Below are positions 1 through 9,307 of a DNA stretch of 64,000 nucleotides, one piece after another. The stretch spans positions 620,001 through 684,000 of the forward strand of contig CANLQO010000002.1 of assembly GCA_947493335.1 (NCBI GenBank), read 5' to 3'. Source of the stretch: an uncultured Paracoccaceae bacterium (GTDB lineage: Bacteria; Pseudomonadota; Alphaproteobacteria; Rhodobacterales; Rhodobacteraceae). The notes under the pieces are model-generated. The model did no database searches, was not told the origin of the DNA, and saw only the letters and a program-made list of their open reading frames with translations. Made by a program: the position numbers and the translations under genes. How positions within the stretch are numbered: position 1 is the first letter of the stretch; the number at the start of each line of letters is the position of its first letter.

Positions 1-1
1 T

Positions 2-1969
2 GATTTGCTGGCGATCAAGCCACTGGGCGCACCGGTGCCGATCGAAGAGGTCGAAAGCATCACAGCGATCCGCAAGCGGTTTGTCACGCCGGGCATGTCA
101 TTGGGCGCGCTGTCGCCCGAGGCGCACCGGACGTTGTCGATTGCGATGAACCGGATCGGGGCAAAGTCCGATAGCGGCGAAGGTGGCGAAAGCCCGGATG
201 ATTTCACGCCGGAGCCTAATGGCGACAACGCAAGTGCGAAGATCAAACAGGTCGCCTCTGGCCGGTTTGGGGTGACGGCGGAATATCTGCTGGCCTGTGA
301 AGAGCTAGAGATCAAAGTGGCACAGGGTGCCAAGCCCGGTGAGGGCGGGCAGTTGCCGGGGATGAAAGTCACCGACCTGATTGCCAAGCTGCGGCATTCG
401 ACCAAGGGTGTGACGCTGATCTCACCCCCGCCGCACCACGATATCTATTCGATCGAGGATCTGGCGCAGCTGATCTACGACCTCAAGCAGATCAACCCGC
501 GTTGCAAGGTGACGGTCAAGCTGGTGGCGTCTAGCGGTGTGGGCACGATTGCCGCCGGTGTCGCCAAGGCGAAGGCCGATATCATCCTGATTTCAGGGCA
601 TAATGGCGGCACGGGCGCGTCACCCGGCACCTCGATCAAATACGCAGGACTGCCGTGGGAAATGGGCCTGACAGAGGCGCACCAGGTGCTGGCGATGAAC
701 AACCTGCGCGAGCGGATCACGCTGCGCACCGATGGGGGTTTGCGCACGGGCCGCGACATCGTGATGGCCGCCATGCTGGGGGCCGAGGAATACGGCATCG
801 GCACCGCCGCGCTGATCGCGATGGGCTGCATTATGGTGCGTCAGTGTCAGTCCAATACCTGCCCTGTCGGCGTGTGTACGCAAGACGAGGCGTTGCGCGA
901 CAAGTTTACCGGCAATGCGGACAAAGTGGTAAACCTGATTACGTTCTATGCAACCGAAGTGCGCGAAATCCTTGCCAGCATTGGTGCCCGGTCACTGGAT
1001 GAAGTGATTGGCCGCGCTGATCTGCTGGCACAGGTCAGTCGTGGGTCGGCGCATCTGGATGATCTGGATCTGAACCCGCTGTTGATCACCGTCGATGGCG
1101 CGAGCAAGATCAAGTATGACCGCGACCAGCCCCGCAACCCGGTGGACGACACGCTGGATGCGCAGATCGTGAAGGATGCGGACCGCTTCCTGAAAGATGG
1201 CGAGAAGATGCAGTTGGAATATGCGGTGCAGAACACGTTGCGGACCATCGGCACGCGGACCAGCAGCCACATCGTGCAAGAGCACGGGATGCGTAACAAC
1301 CTGCAACCCGACCATCTGACGGTGAAGCTGCGGGGTTCTGCGGGGCAAAGCCTTGGGGCCTTTGCGGTGCATGGGCTGAAGCTGGTGGTGTCCGGTGACG
1401 CCAACGACTACGTCGGCAAGGGGCTGTCGGGCGGCACAATTGTGGTGCGCCCGCAGATGCAAAGCCCGCTGGTGGCAGCTGAGAACACGATCATCGGCAA
1501 CACGGTGCTATACGGCGCGACCGATGGGTATCTGTTTGCGGCGGGCCGGGCAGGCGAACGCTTTGCCGTGCGCAACTCCGGCGCGCAGGTGGTGATTGAG
1601 GGCTGCGGCACCAACGGCTGCGAATACATGACCGGTGGGGTTGCGGTGATCCTTGGTGGGATCGGGGCCAACTTTGGCGCGGGCATGACCGGCGGGATGG
1701 CCTATCTTTATGATCCCAAGGGTGAGGCGCAGGCGCTGATGAACATGGAAACGCTGGTGACCTGCCCGGTCACGGTGGATCACTGGGAGAACCAGTTGGA
1801 GACCCTGATCGAGCAGCATCTGGCCGAAACAGGCAGCCGGTTGGCCGCCGAAATCCTGCAGGACTGGCACGAGACCAAGCAACACTTTGTGCAGGTCTGT
1901 CCAAAGGAAATGCTGGTACATCTGCCCGCGCCGCTAAGCGTGGAAGAGACGGCCATTCCGGCGGAATAG
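2..1969 (+). CDS. gltB: Glutamate synthase (GOGAT) large subunit, C-terminal part; 5' end outside window
   Basis: About 655 residues of a protein that is normally near 1500 aa; the glutaminase and central domains lie before the window. It transfers ammonia to 2-oxoglutarate to make glutamate, with the small subunit GltD as electron donor in bacteria. Visible first is the FMN-binding synthase barrel (SGHNGGTGASP, LRTDGGLRTGRD), then the cysteine cluster QCQSNTCPVGVC that binds the 3Fe-4S centre. The C-terminal glycine-rich beta-helix domain (GSAGQSLGAF, GKGLSGGTIVV, NGCEYMTGG) follows. The reading frame is open from base 2 and ends at a TAG just before a strong hairpin terminator, so the gene is cut only by the window edge. 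The family call is certain. Confidence 0.96.
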   Translation, partial: DLLAIKPLGAPVPIEEVESITAIRKRFVTPGMSLGALSPEAHRTLSIAMNRIGAKSDSGEGGESPDDFTPEPNGDNASAKIKQVASGRFGVTAEYLLACEELEIKVAQGAKPGEGGQLPGMKVTDLIAKLRHSTKGVTLISPPPHHDIYSIEDLAQLIYDLKQINPRCKVTVKLVASSGVGTIAAGVAKAKADIILISGHNGGTGASPGTSIKYAGLPWEMGLTEAHQVLAMNNLRERITLRTDGGLRTGRDIVMAAMLGAEEYGIGTAALIAMGCIMVRQCQSNTCPVGVCTQDEALRDKFTGNADKVVNLITFYATEVREILASIGARSLDEVIGRADLLAQVSRGSAHLDDLDLNPLLITVDGASKIKYDRDQPRNPVDDTLDAQIVKDADRFLKDGEKMQLEYAVQNTLRTIGTRTSSHIVQEHGMRNNLQPDHLTVKLRGSAGQSLGAFAVHGLKLVVSGDANDYVGKGLSGGTIVVRPQMQSPLVAAENTIIGNTVLYGATDGYLFAAGRAGERFAVRNSGAQVVIEGCGTNGCEYMTGGVAVILGGIGANFGAGMTGGMAYLYDPKGEAQALMNMETLVTCPVTVDHWENQLETLIEQHLAETGSRLAAEILQDWHETKQHFVQVCPKEMLVHLPAPLSVEETAIPAE

Positions 1970-1991
1970 ACCGTCGTTCCATGAAAAGATG

Positions 1992-2024
1992 ACGCCCTGT
2001 TGCCCCGCGCAGCAGGGCGTTTTT
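1992..2024 (+). terminator. Rho-independent terminator of gltB
   Basis: An 8-bp perfect stem, ACGCCCTG (1992-1999) with CAGGGCGT (2013-2020), is followed by a run of five T. It lies 22 bp after the gltB stop codon. The rest of the interval up to base 2243 is AT-rich and probably carries the promoter of the next gene; I see no other gene there. Confidence 0.88.
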
Positions 2025-2243
2025 CATGCACTTACGGTGAGCTGACGGATCATTTTCCCCGGTAATTGTGGCAGCGTGAAATCGGGATTGGAACCGCATC
2101 TCATTGAAAAATATGAACTAAATTTCGATGTCTCAAATTGCATGGGGGGAATTAATTCGTTCTTTACCATACTTGCGCCGTCTTTCTCGTGTTTCCTTTA
2201 GGTCAAGGTTGGCGCGGCAAATGCGCGGAAGGAATGAGACGAC

Positions 2244-3194
2244 ATGGCAGATTTCACTTTGGTGGCACAGGATGTGAACGGTGACCCGTTGGTATCGGGC
2301 AGCAACATCAATATCACCAACGGATCGACCACGACGCTGATCTTTCAGGATGTCGATAACCTTTTGGCCGCACCTGTGGCGGGTGAATTCGTGTCGCTGG
2401 ATGGCGGTACCACGTTCCTGACTTATACATTTCTGGGCTTTGGTGATGTGCGCGGTGACCCCGGTCAGACAGGGGGTTTTGTGCGTGTTGACATGGGCGA
2501 TGGCACCTTTCGGACCTTTGCCATTGATATGAACGAAGACGGCGACGGTGCGCCGACGCTGGCCAATGGCAACACCAAATTGCAGGTCGCAAATCTGGAC
2601 GCCTCGGGCGGGCAAAGCTTTCCAGTGCCGCCGTGCTTTGTCTCGGGCACGATGATCCTGACGCAGCAGGGCTATCGCCCGGTCGAAAGCCTTGCACCCG
2701 GCGATCTGGTCCTGACCCGCGACAACGGGATGCAGCCGGTGCGGTGGCACGGGCAGCGGACGGTTTGGGGGCAAGGCACCTTTGCGCCGGTCCGGTTTGA
2801 GGCAGGCGTGCTGAACAACCACGCGCCGCTTTTGGTGTCACCACAGCATCGGATGCTGATCACCGGATGGCAGGCCGAGATGTATTTTTCCGAGCGCGAG
2901 GTTTTTGTTGCCGCCAAGGACCTTGTGGATGGCGTTAGCGTTCGGCAGGTGCCCAGCGGTCTGGTCACCTATCACCACATTCTGTTCGACTGCCATCAGG
3001 TCATTCAGGGCGACGGCGCGTGGAGCGAAAGCTTTTTCCCCGGCCCGGCCATCCTTGAATCCAACCCGGGCATTCGCAAAGAACTCTATGCGCTGTTTCC
3101 TGAACTTATGTCGATGGGTGGGTTGCCGACGCAAGTTCTGGCCCGGCGCGAGTTGACGGGCAAAGAGGCGGTTTTGCTACGCGAAGCCGCATGA
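2244..3194 (+). CDS. Hint (hedgehog/intein) domain protein
   Basis: A 316-aa protein. The first ~125 residues form an acidic, Gly/Asp-rich beta domain that I do not recognise. From about residue 131 there is a Hint module: CFVSGTMILTQQGYRPVE holds the candidate nucleophilic Cys, followed by VESLAPGDLVLTRDNG and the B/F-block-like histidine segments SPQHRML and TYHHILFDCHQV. Such single-Hint proteins are common in Rhodobacteraceae and are presumed to self-cleave; the role is unknown. There is no obvious Sec signal peptide; the acidic N-terminus would suit type I secretion, but that is inference. The start ATG follows GGAAGGA at a usable distance. Confidence 0.85.
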   Translation: MADFTLVAQDVNGDPLVSGSNINITNGSTTTLIFQDVDNLLAAPVAGEFVSLDGGTTFLTYTFLGFGDVRGDPGQTGGFVRVDMGDGTFRTFAIDMNEDGDGAPTLANGNTKLQVANLDASGGQSFPVPPCFVSGTMILTQQGYRPVESLAPGDLVLTRDNGMQPVRWHGQRTVWGQGTFAPVRFEAGVLNNHAPLLVSPQHRMLITGWQAEMYFSEREVFVAAKDLVDGVSVRQVPSGLVTYHHILFDCHQVIQGDGAWSESFFPGPAILESNPGIRKELYALFPELMSMGGLPTQVLARRELTGKEAVLLREAA

Positions 3195-3246
3195 CCATGC
3201 GGTCCAAGGCTTGACGATATCGGTCTGTCCATGACTTAAACCACCC

Positions 3247-3972
3247 ATGGCCAAGACCAAAAAACCCAAGACAAAGAAGCAGGCGCAGGTGCCCCGCAAG
3301 GGGCTTTTTGCGCGCGTGGTCGGTTGGCTGTGGCGCGGGCTTTTTGGAGCGATTGCGATGGTTGTCTTGCTGACGTTTCTTTATGCGCTGATCAATCCGC
3401 CCAGCACACCCTATGCCCTGTCCGAAAGCCGCCGCCTTGGCGGGATTGAGATGGAATGGGCGGCATTGGACGACATAGCGCCGGTGATGGCGCGGTCAGC
3501 GGTGGCGGCAGAGGATGCCAATTTCTGCCTGCATTGGGGGTTGGATGTGGATGCGATCCAGACCGCGCTGGAGGCGGGGGGCAATCGTGGTGCGTCGACC
3601 ATTTCGCAGCAGGTCGTCAAGAACGTCTACCTGTGGCAGGGGCGGTCGTGGGTCCGCAAATCGGCAGAGGCGTTATGGACCCCCCTGACAGAGGCCGTGT
3701 GGTCCAAACGCCGGATCATCGAGCTTTACCTGAATGTGGCCGAGTTCGACGAGGGCGTCTTTGGTGTGCAGGCGGCGGCGAAGCATTACTTTGGCGTTGA
3801 TGCCGCTGATCTGACAGCGACGCAGGCGGCACGGCTGGCGGCGATCCTGCCTGCCCCCAAGACGCGATCCGCCGCGAACCCCAGCGATGCGGTGCGGCGC
3901 CGGGCCGCCAGCATCATGGATGGGGCGGCAACAATCGCCGCTGACGGGCGCGCTGCCTGTTTTGAGGATTGA
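3247..3972 (+). CDS. mtgA: Monofunctional biosynthetic peptidoglycan transglycosylase
   Basis: A 241-aa, GT51-family enzyme that polymerises lipid II into glycan strands at the periplasmic face of the inner membrane. A lysine-rich cytoplasmic tail (residues 1-20) precedes one transmembrane segment (about 23-50). The catalytic domain carries the expected signature: VAAEDANF with catalytic Glu89, then GASTISQQVVKN and KRRIIELYLN. There is no transpeptidase domain, so it is monofunctional, and the length is usual for MtgA. It lies 50 bp after the Hint gene with no terminator visible between them. Confidence 0.93.
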   Translation: MAKTKKPKTKKQAQVPRKGLFARVVGWLWRGLFGAIAMVVLLTFLYALINPPSTPYALSESRRLGGIEMEWAALDDIAPVMARSAVAAEDANFCLHWGLDVDAIQTALEAGGNRGASTISQQVVKNVYLWQGRSWVRKSAEALWTPLTEAVWSKRRIIELYLNVAEFDEGVFGVQAAAKHYFGVDAADLTATQAARLAAILPAPKTRSAANPSDAVRRRAASIMDGAATIAADGRAACFED

Positions 3973-4024
3973 ACGAAGTGTCGCCATGCGGCATTGAAGA
4001 TGGACCACCACCAAAGGGCAAAAG

Positions 4025-4690
4025 ATGAACCGGCTGTATCACTATCCGCTCTCACCATTCTCGCGCAAAGTGCGGTTGAGCCTGGCGGAGAAGAAGATTG
4101 AGATCGAGTTGGTGGAAGAACGGTATTGGGAGCAAGAGACAGATTTTCTGCGCCGCAACCCCGCTGGCAAAGTGCCGGTTTTGAAGATGGGCAATCGCAC
4201 GATGGCCGATAGCACGGCGATTTGTGAATATCTGGAAGAGGTGCAGCCCAGCCCGCCCCTGTTGCCCAAAGATGCCGAAAGCCGGTACGAGGTGCGCCGC
4301 CTTGTGGCCTGGTTTGATGATAAGTTCCATCGCGACTGCACTGAAAAGCTGCTGGGGGAACGCGTGTTTCGCAAGGTGATGGGCACAGGATATCCCGACA
4401 GCACCAACGTCAAGGCGGGGGCCAAGGCGATCAAGTATCACTTGGATTACATGGCGCATCTGCTGGACCAGCGCCGCTGGCTGGCGGGCAATGACATGAG
4501 CCTCGCGGATTTTGCCGCCGCGGCGCAGCTATCCTGTCTGGACTATATTTCGGATGTGGATTGGAACCGGTCCGAGGTGGTCAAGGATTGGTATGCCAAG
4601 ATCAAGTCGCGCCCGGCGTTCCGGTCATTGCTAGCCGATCAGGTGCCGGGATTTCCACAGCCTGCGCATTATGCGGACCTTGATTTTTGA
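4025..4690 (+). CDS. Glutathione S-transferase family protein
   Basis: A 221-aa cytosolic protein with the two-domain GST layout. The N-terminal thioredoxin-like fold starts MNRLYHYPLSPFSRKVRL and contains the cis-Pro and glutathione-binding segment GKVPVLKMGNRTMADSTAI (about residues 49-67). The all-alpha C-terminal domain includes the N-capping segment MSLADFAAAAQL. Substrate cannot be told from sequence. It may be co-transcribed with queG downstream, since only a repeated hairpin element separates them. Confidence 0.9.
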   Translation: MNRLYHYPLSPFSRKVRLSLAEKKIEIELVEERYWEQETDFLRRNPAGKVPVLKMGNRTMADSTAICEYLEEVQPSPPLLPKDAESRYEVRRLVAWFDDKFHRDCTEKLLGERVFRKVMGTGYPDSTNVKAGAKAIKYHLDYMAHLLDQRRWLAGNDMSLADFAAAAQLSCLDYISDVDWNRSEVVKDWYAKIKSRPAFRSLLADQVPGFPQPAHYADLDF

Positions 4691-4695
4691 TCAGA

Positions 4696-4774
4696 GGGTG
4701 GGGGGCGGTGCCCGCCCACCCAGCCCTTTCGGGGGTTTTACCCCCGGACCCCCAAAGTATTTTCGACCAGAAGA
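4696..4774 (+). repeat. Type A intergenic hairpin element, copy 1
   Basis: G/C-rich inverted segments (around GGCGGTGCCCGCCCACCC and GGGGGTTTTACCCCC) are followed by the core AAAGTATTTTCGACCAGAAG. It is clearly homologous to the copy at 12792-12883 and shares its core with copies at 23826-23923 (minus) and 39326-39436. The queG start codon is built into its end (..CCAGAAGAATGAAG), so the element also provides the purine-rich ribosome-binding stretch. It may act as an attenuator or mRNA-processing hairpin; function unknown. Confidence 0.7.
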
Positions 4775-5803
4775 ATGAAGGATCGCCTGATTGCATATGC
4801 GCGTGAGGCGGGCTTTGCTGATGTCGGAATATGTCGGCCCGATGCACTGCCGGCGTTGGCGGGACGGTTGGAGGCCTTTGTCGCGGCGGGCTATCACGGG
4901 CAGATGGGTTGGATGGCCGAGCGCATGGGGTGGCGCGGTGATCCAAGCGCGCTGTGGCCAGACGCAAGATCAGTCATCATGCTGGCCGAAAACTACGCAC
5001 CCGAGCATGATCCATTGGCAATTCTGGGGCACCCTGATCGCGGAGCGATCAGCGTTTATGCGCAGGGGCGCGATTATCACGATGTGGTCAAAAAGCGGCT
5101 CAAGAAGGTGGCGCGCTGGCTGGTGGCCGAGACCGCCTGCGAAGTGAAGGTCTTTGTCGACACCGCCCCGGTGATGGAAAAGCCGCTGGCGCAGGCGGCG
5201 GGGCTGGGCTGGCAGGGAAAGCACACCAATCTGCTGTCTCGCGATCTTGGCAACTGGTTCTTTCTGGGGGCGATCTTTACCACGCTTGATTTGGCACCCG
5301 ATGAGGCAGAGGTCAGCCATTGTGGGTCTTGCCGGGCCTGTCTGGATATTTGTCCAACGGAGGCCTTTCCCGCGCCATACCAGTTGGACGCGCGCCGTTG
5401 CATTTCCTATCTGACGATCGAGCATAAGGGGCCGGTTGACGCGGCGTTGCGGGACAGGATGGGCAACCGGATTTACGGCTGCGACGATTGTCTGGCGGTC
5501 TGTCCATGGAACAAGTTTGCGGTTCAGGCGCGGGACCAAAAGCTGGCGGCACGGGATGATCTTCAAGCGCCCGCGCTGGCGGAGTTGGTGGCGCTGGATG
5601 ATGCAGGTTTTCGGGCACGGTTCAGTGGCTCGCCGATCAAGCGGATCGGGCGGGACCGGTTCGTGCGCAATGTGCTTTATGCGATTGGCAATTCCGGCAC
5701 GGCCAGTCTGGTGCAGCAGGCCGCAGCTTTGATCGATGATCCTGACGATGCCGTTGCGGATGCGGCGCGTTGGGCAGTGGCGAAGTTACGCGCAATCACG
5801 TGA
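4775..5803 (+). CDS. queG: Epoxyqueuosine reductase
   Basis: A 342-aa cobalamin- and iron-sulfur-dependent enzyme that reduces epoxyqueuosine to queuosine in tRNA wobble positions. The 4Fe-4S ferredoxin motifs are plain: [16 protein letters not shown] and [11 protein letters not shown], joined by the family signature [10 protein letters not shown]. The C-terminal ~60 residues look like a HEAT-type helical repeat ([25 protein letters not shown]), as in QueG. The chosen ATG lies inside the upstream repeat element, directly after AGAAGA; the product begins [19 protein letters not shown], which is the normal family N-terminus. Confidence 0.95.
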   Translation: MKDRLIAYAREAGFADVGICRPDALPALAGRLEAFVAAGYHGQMGWMAERMGWRGDPSALWPDARSVIMLAENYAPEHDPLAILGHPDRGAISVYAQGRDYHDVVKKRLKKVARWLVAETACEVKVFVDTAPVMEKPLAQAAGLGWQGKHTNLLSRDLGNWFFLGAIFTTLDLAPDEAEVSHCGSCRACLDICPTEAFPAPYQLDARRCISYLTIEHKGPVDAALRDRMGNRIYGCDDCLAVCPWNKFAVQARDQKLAARDDLQAPALAELVALDDAGFRARFSGSPIKRIGRDRFVRNVLYAIGNSGTASLVQQAAALIDDPDDAVADAARWAVAKLRAIT

Positions 5804-5860
5804 TCGGCACGGGACTTGGCGACGGAACCGACTATCTTTGACCAAGTGTAGGAGATTGAC

Positions 5861-7009
5861 ATGCGCATTGTTGCCCTGTTCGCCCTGATCCCGACGCTGA
5901 CCTTTGCTCAGGTGCAGCAAGGGGCGCCGAACGCCGATTTTCAACCTGCTTTTGCCGAACAGACCCGCGCGCCAGAAATGGCAGCGACACCGATCACTGT
6001 GACCCGTTTTGCAAGCGGGTTGAACAGCCCCTGGGGCATCACACGGCTGCCGTCGGGCCAGTTTGTGGTCACGGAAAAGGGCGGCAGGATGCGGATCATC
6101 AATGTAGATGGCAGCGTTTCCAGCCCGCTGAGCGGGCTTCCAAGGGTCGCCAACAGCGGGCAGGGCGGGCTTTTGGATGTCGCGGCCTCGCCCAACTTCG
6201 GGACTGATCGGACCTTGTTCTGGACCTATGCCAAGCCGGTCACTGGCGGGGCGGTGACGGCGGCGGCGCGCGGGCGGCTTGGCGCGGATGGGCGTTTGAG
6301 CGATGTGCGCGACATCTTTGTGCAGGGGCCCGCGGTCTCGGGCGGGCGGCACTTTGGCAGCCGGATCATTCCGATGGCCGATGGTACGGTCTGGATCACC
6401 ACCGGCGACCGGGGCGCGGGCGACAGCGGGACGCTGGTGCAGGACATCAATACGACCCATGGCAAGGTCATTCGGATCAACGCCGATGGTTCCATCCCGA
6501 CAGACAACCCGTTTGTTGGTCGAAATGGCGATGATGCGATCTGGTCGCTGGGGCATCGCAACCCGCAAGGGGCCGCACTTGGTCCCGGCGGGCTGTGGAC
6601 GGTTGAGCATGGGCCGCGCGGCGGGGATGAGCTGAACCAGCCGCGCGCGGGGCGGAACTATGGCTGGCCGTTGGTGTCCTATGGCATCAACTATCGCGGC
6701 AGCGATGTGGGCACGGGGCAGCCGCGCGCGCAGGGGTTCGAAGAGCCGGTCTATTACTGGGACCCTGTCATCGCGCCCAGCAATATGGCGTTCTATCAGG
6801 GTCCCTATGCGCCATGGCGCGGCGATATCCTGATCGGGTCGCTTAACCCCGGAGAATTGGTGCGGCTGAAGCTGCAAAATGGCCGCGTCGTCGGTGAGGA
6901 ACGGCTGTTGGACGGCGTGGGCCGGGTCCGCGATGTCGAGGTGCTGCCAGATGGCGCGGTACTGGTGCTTCTGGATCGCGGCGATGTGCTGCGCGTGGTT
7001 CCGGGGTGA
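5861..7009 (+). CDS. Soluble PQQ-dependent aldose sugar dehydrogenase (YliI/Asd type), periplasmic
   Basis: A 382-aa six-bladed beta-propeller quinoprotein that oxidises the C1 of aldoses in the periplasm. A short signal peptide (MRIVALFALIPTLTFA) precedes the mature part. Family motifs include LNSPWGITRLPSG, GQGGLLDVAASPNF, HFGSRIIP, TTGDRG, HRNPQGAALGPGGLW, EHGPRGGDELN and GRNYGWPLVSYG. Downstream, the phosphatase-like gene starts at a GTG overlapping this stop codon by 4 nt, so the two are translationally coupled. The true sugar substrate is not predictable. Confidence 0.9.
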   Translation: MRIVALFALIPTLTFAQVQQGAPNADFQPAFAEQTRAPEMAATPITVTRFASGLNSPWGITRLPSGQFVVTEKGGRMRIINVDGSVSSPLSGLPRVANSGQGGLLDVAASPNFGTDRTLFWTYAKPVTGGAVTAAARGRLGADGRLSDVRDIFVQGPAVSGGRHFGSRIIPMADGTVWITTGDRGAGDSGTLVQDINTTHGKVIRINADGSIPTDNPFVGRNGDDAIWSLGHRNPQGAALGPGGLWTVEHGPRGGDELNQPRAGRNYGWPLVSYGINYRGSDVGTGQPRAQGFEEPVYYWDPVIAPSNMAFYQGPYAPWRGDILIGSLNPGELVRLKLQNGRVVGEERLLDGVGRVRDVEVLPDGAVLVLLDRGDVLRVVPG

Positions 7010-7989
7010 GCCTGAAGCTAAGGCTGGCCCGCATCGCCGCGAAGGTCGAGCGTGGCTTGGAACGTGCCTTGGTGCGGCCACGGGTGGCGCAGGTCATCGC
7101 GCCCTATCTGGGCTATGCCACGCCAGAGCACCTTGTGGTGCGGGGCCGGGTGCTGGCCGCTCAGCGGACCGATAGGGTGCAAGATGGGCAGGGGCGCTTG
7201 CGGAACCTGCAGCAAATGCTGCGGATGTTTCTGACAGACGAGGTGGCAGATGTGACGGTGACGGCAAAGGGCGTCACCGGAATGTCGGATGAAGAAGGGT
7301 ATTTCACGCTTCTGCTGCCGAGAGGGTCACAGACCGGATGGATCGACATTGCTGTCTCGGCTGGAGAAATCAGCGCGCTTTGCCCCGTCAGGATTACGGG
7401 CCCAGAGGCGCGGTTTGCCATCGTTTCGGACATTGACGACACGATGATGGAGACGGGCGCGTGGTCGCTGGGGCGCAATTTGTGGACGACGCTGACCGGT
7501 AATGCGCTGACCCGGCAGGTCTTTCCCGATGCGGTGCGGCTGATGGATGCGCTGGCCAACGATGGGCGCAATCCGATCTATTACGTCAGTTCGTCGCCCT
7601 GGAACCTGCATGACTTTCTGGGCAAGGTCTTTGCCCGCGCAGGACTGCCCCGCGCGCCGATGTTCCTGCGTGACTATGGGGTCAGTGAAACGCAGTTCAT
7701 CACAGGCACGCATGGCGACCACAAGGGTGCTGCGATTGATGCGCTGATGGCGGCGCACCCTGAACTGCCCTTTGTGCTGATCGGGGATACCGGCCAGCAT
7801 GACCCGCAGGTCTATGCCGCAGCGGCAGAGCGGCACATCGGACGGGTGGCGCGCGTGATCCTGCGCACGGCCGGTGACACCGCGCCTCAGATCGACAGCG
7901 AAGTTGCGCTGCTCAAAGCGGCAGGCGTGGTGGTGCACGTGGCGCCGGATTACACGCCAGCGATTGCTGCCCTGACGGCAGACGCATAG
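7006..7989 (+). CDS. App1-like (DUF2183) phosphatase-domain protein
   Basis: A 327-aa protein starting at GTG within GTGA of the previous stop. The second half carries the HAD-like phosphatase signature of the DUF2183/App1 phosphatidate phosphatase family: IVSDIDDTMMETGAW (DxDxT, near residue 142), PIYYVSSSPWNLHDFL (motif II), GDHKGAAIDAL (Lys motif) and FVLIGDTGQHDP (acidic motif IV). The first ~120 residues form a beta-rich domain, typical of bacterial homologues. It probably removes phosphate from a lipid or other substrate; this is family inference. The link to the sugar dehydrogenase is unexplained. Confidence 0.85.
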   Translation: MSLKLRLARIAAKVERGLERALVRPRVAQVIAPYLGYATPEHLVVRGRVLAAQRTDRVQDGQGRLRNLQQMLRMFLTDEVADVTVTAKGVTGMSDEEGYFTLLLPRGSQTGWIDIAVSAGEISALCPVRITGPEARFAIVSDIDDTMMETGAWSLGRNLWTTLTGNALTRQVFPDAVRLMDALANDGRNPIYYVSSSPWNLHDFLGKVFARAGLPRAPMFLRDYGVSETQFITGTHGDHKGAAIDALMAAHPELPFVLIGDTGQHDPQVYAAAAERHIGRVARVILRTAGDTAPQIDSEVALLKAAGVVVHVAPDYTPAIAALTADA

Positions 7990-8045
7990 CAGCTATGGCG
8001 ACAGTGGGCGTTGTCGGAAGGGGCGTTGTTTGACATCACGGTGCC

Positions 8046-8969
8046 ATGCAACCCCTGCGCGGCATTCTGTTCAAAATCCTTTCGGTCGTGACCTTCATGG
8101 GCATGGCCTCTTTGATTAAGGCGTCAAGCGCTGACGTCCCGCCGGGGCAGGCCGTGTTCTTTCGATCCTTCTTTGCCCTGCCGATCCTGTTTGGCTGGCT
8201 GGCCCTGCGCGGCGAATTGCGCGACGGCTGGAAGACCAAGAACCCCATGGCCCATGTGTGGCGCGGATTGGCGGGCACGCTGGGCATGGGGTTCGGCTTT
8301 ACCGGGTTGGGCCTGCTGCCGTTGCCCGAGGTAACGGCAATCGGCTATGCCGCACCGCTTCTGGTGGTCATTTTTGCGGCGATGTTTCTGGGCGAAGAGG
8401 TGCGCGCCTTTCGCCTGTCCGCCGTGGCGCTGGGGCTTGTTGGTGTCCTGATCGTCCTGTCTCCGCGCCTGTCGGTGGGGGTCGAGGCCGGATCGACCGA
8501 GACTTTGGGCGCCGTGGTGGTGTTGATGAGCGCCACACTGGCGGCACTTGCCCATGTCTTTGTCCGCAAGATGGTGGCGACAGAAACGACGGCCGCCATC
8601 GTCTTTTGGTTCACGATCACGTCGAGTGCATTGGCCCTGTTCACCCTGCCGTGGGGCTGGGCGGTGCCGTCACCGGGTGTTGCGCTGATGCTGGTCATGG
8701 CAGGCCTTTTGGGCGGGATCGGGCAGATCCTGATGACGTCGAGCTACCGCTATGCTGATGCGTCGCTGGTGGCACCCTTTGACTATACCTCGATGCTGCT
8801 GGCGCTGGTGATCGGCTACTTCGTTTTTGACGAGGTGCCGACGAGCACCATGCTGATCGGGGCCGGCATCGTGATTCTTGCCGGCGTCCTGATTATCTGG
8901 CGCGAGCGGCAATTGGGCATAGCGCGCGCGCAGCAGCGCAAAGCCATGGGCCATCTGGGCGGCAAATGA
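8046..8969 (+). CDS. DMT superfamily (EamA) transporter
   Basis: A 307-aa membrane protein with ten predicted hydrophobic segments arranged as two EamA repeats, e.g. GTLGMGFGFTGLGLLPLPE and the second-half GGIGQILMTSSYRYADAS followed by APFDYTSMLLALVIGYFVFDE. These are hallmarks of the drug/metabolite transporter superfamily, which moves amino acids, nucleotides or other small metabolites across the inner membrane, usually by export. The C-terminal tail is basic and cytoplasmic. Substrate unknown; monocistronic as far as can be seen. Confidence 0.9.
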   Translation: MQPLRGILFKILSVVTFMGMASLIKASSADVPPGQAVFFRSFFALPILFGWLALRGELRDGWKTKNPMAHVWRGLAGTLGMGFGFTGLGLLPLPEVTAIGYAAPLLVVIFAAMFLGEEVRAFRLSAVALGLVGVLIVLSPRLSVGVEAGSTETLGAVVVLMSATLAALAHVFVRKMVATETTAAIVFWFTITSSALALFTLPWGWAVPSPGVALMLVMAGLLGGIGQILMTSSYRYADASLVAPFDYTSMLLALVIGYFVFDEVPTSTMLIGAGIVILAGVLIIWRERQLGIARAQQRKAMGHLGGK

Positions 8970-9052
8970 CCTGATGACAGTGGCGGGACTCCGCCTGTGA
9001 AATGTGGTAAGAATGTGGCGTAAGCGTAAGTTGTTTTGTGAGAGTATTTGAG

Positions 9053-9247
9053 ATGAGTGCAACAGAGTCCGTGCAAGGCGCATTTTTAGAGCGCGCAGTT
9101 CGCAAGCAAAAACAAGCACTTGAGGCGACTGACGCCGAAGAGTCGGTTGAACCTGCTGCAACCCCCGAACCACAAGAATCGCCGCTGGAACGCGCGAAGT
9201 CCAACCTTTGGTATGCGTTGGGAATCGGGAACGTTCGCAAGCACTAG
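9053..9247 (+). CDS. Small hypothetical protein, 64 aa
   Basis: A short ORF starting MSATESVQGAFLERAVRKQK and ending GIGNVRKH. It is charged, with a Pro/Glu-rich middle (VEPAATPEPQESPLERAK), and has no membrane segment. I do not recognise the family. Codon use (third-position G/C moderate) and the GAGAG-like sequence upstream are compatible with coding but not decisive. An in-frame GTG 15 nt upstream is an alternative start. It lies in the same direction as the next small ORF at 9308. Confidence 0.45.
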   Translation: MSATESVQGAFLERAVRKQKQALEATDAEESVEPAATPEPQESPLERAKSNLWYALGIGNVRKH

Positions 9248-9307
9248 ACACCTGTTTTGGTGAATCGCGTCCATGCTGCTATGGTGGCCGTATGGATGGA
9301 GGTTCCC

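Noticed and set aside
5786-7081. 431-codon minus-strand frame
   Set aside because: Antisense to the sugar dehydrogenase with a good signal peptide and motifs; no family features.
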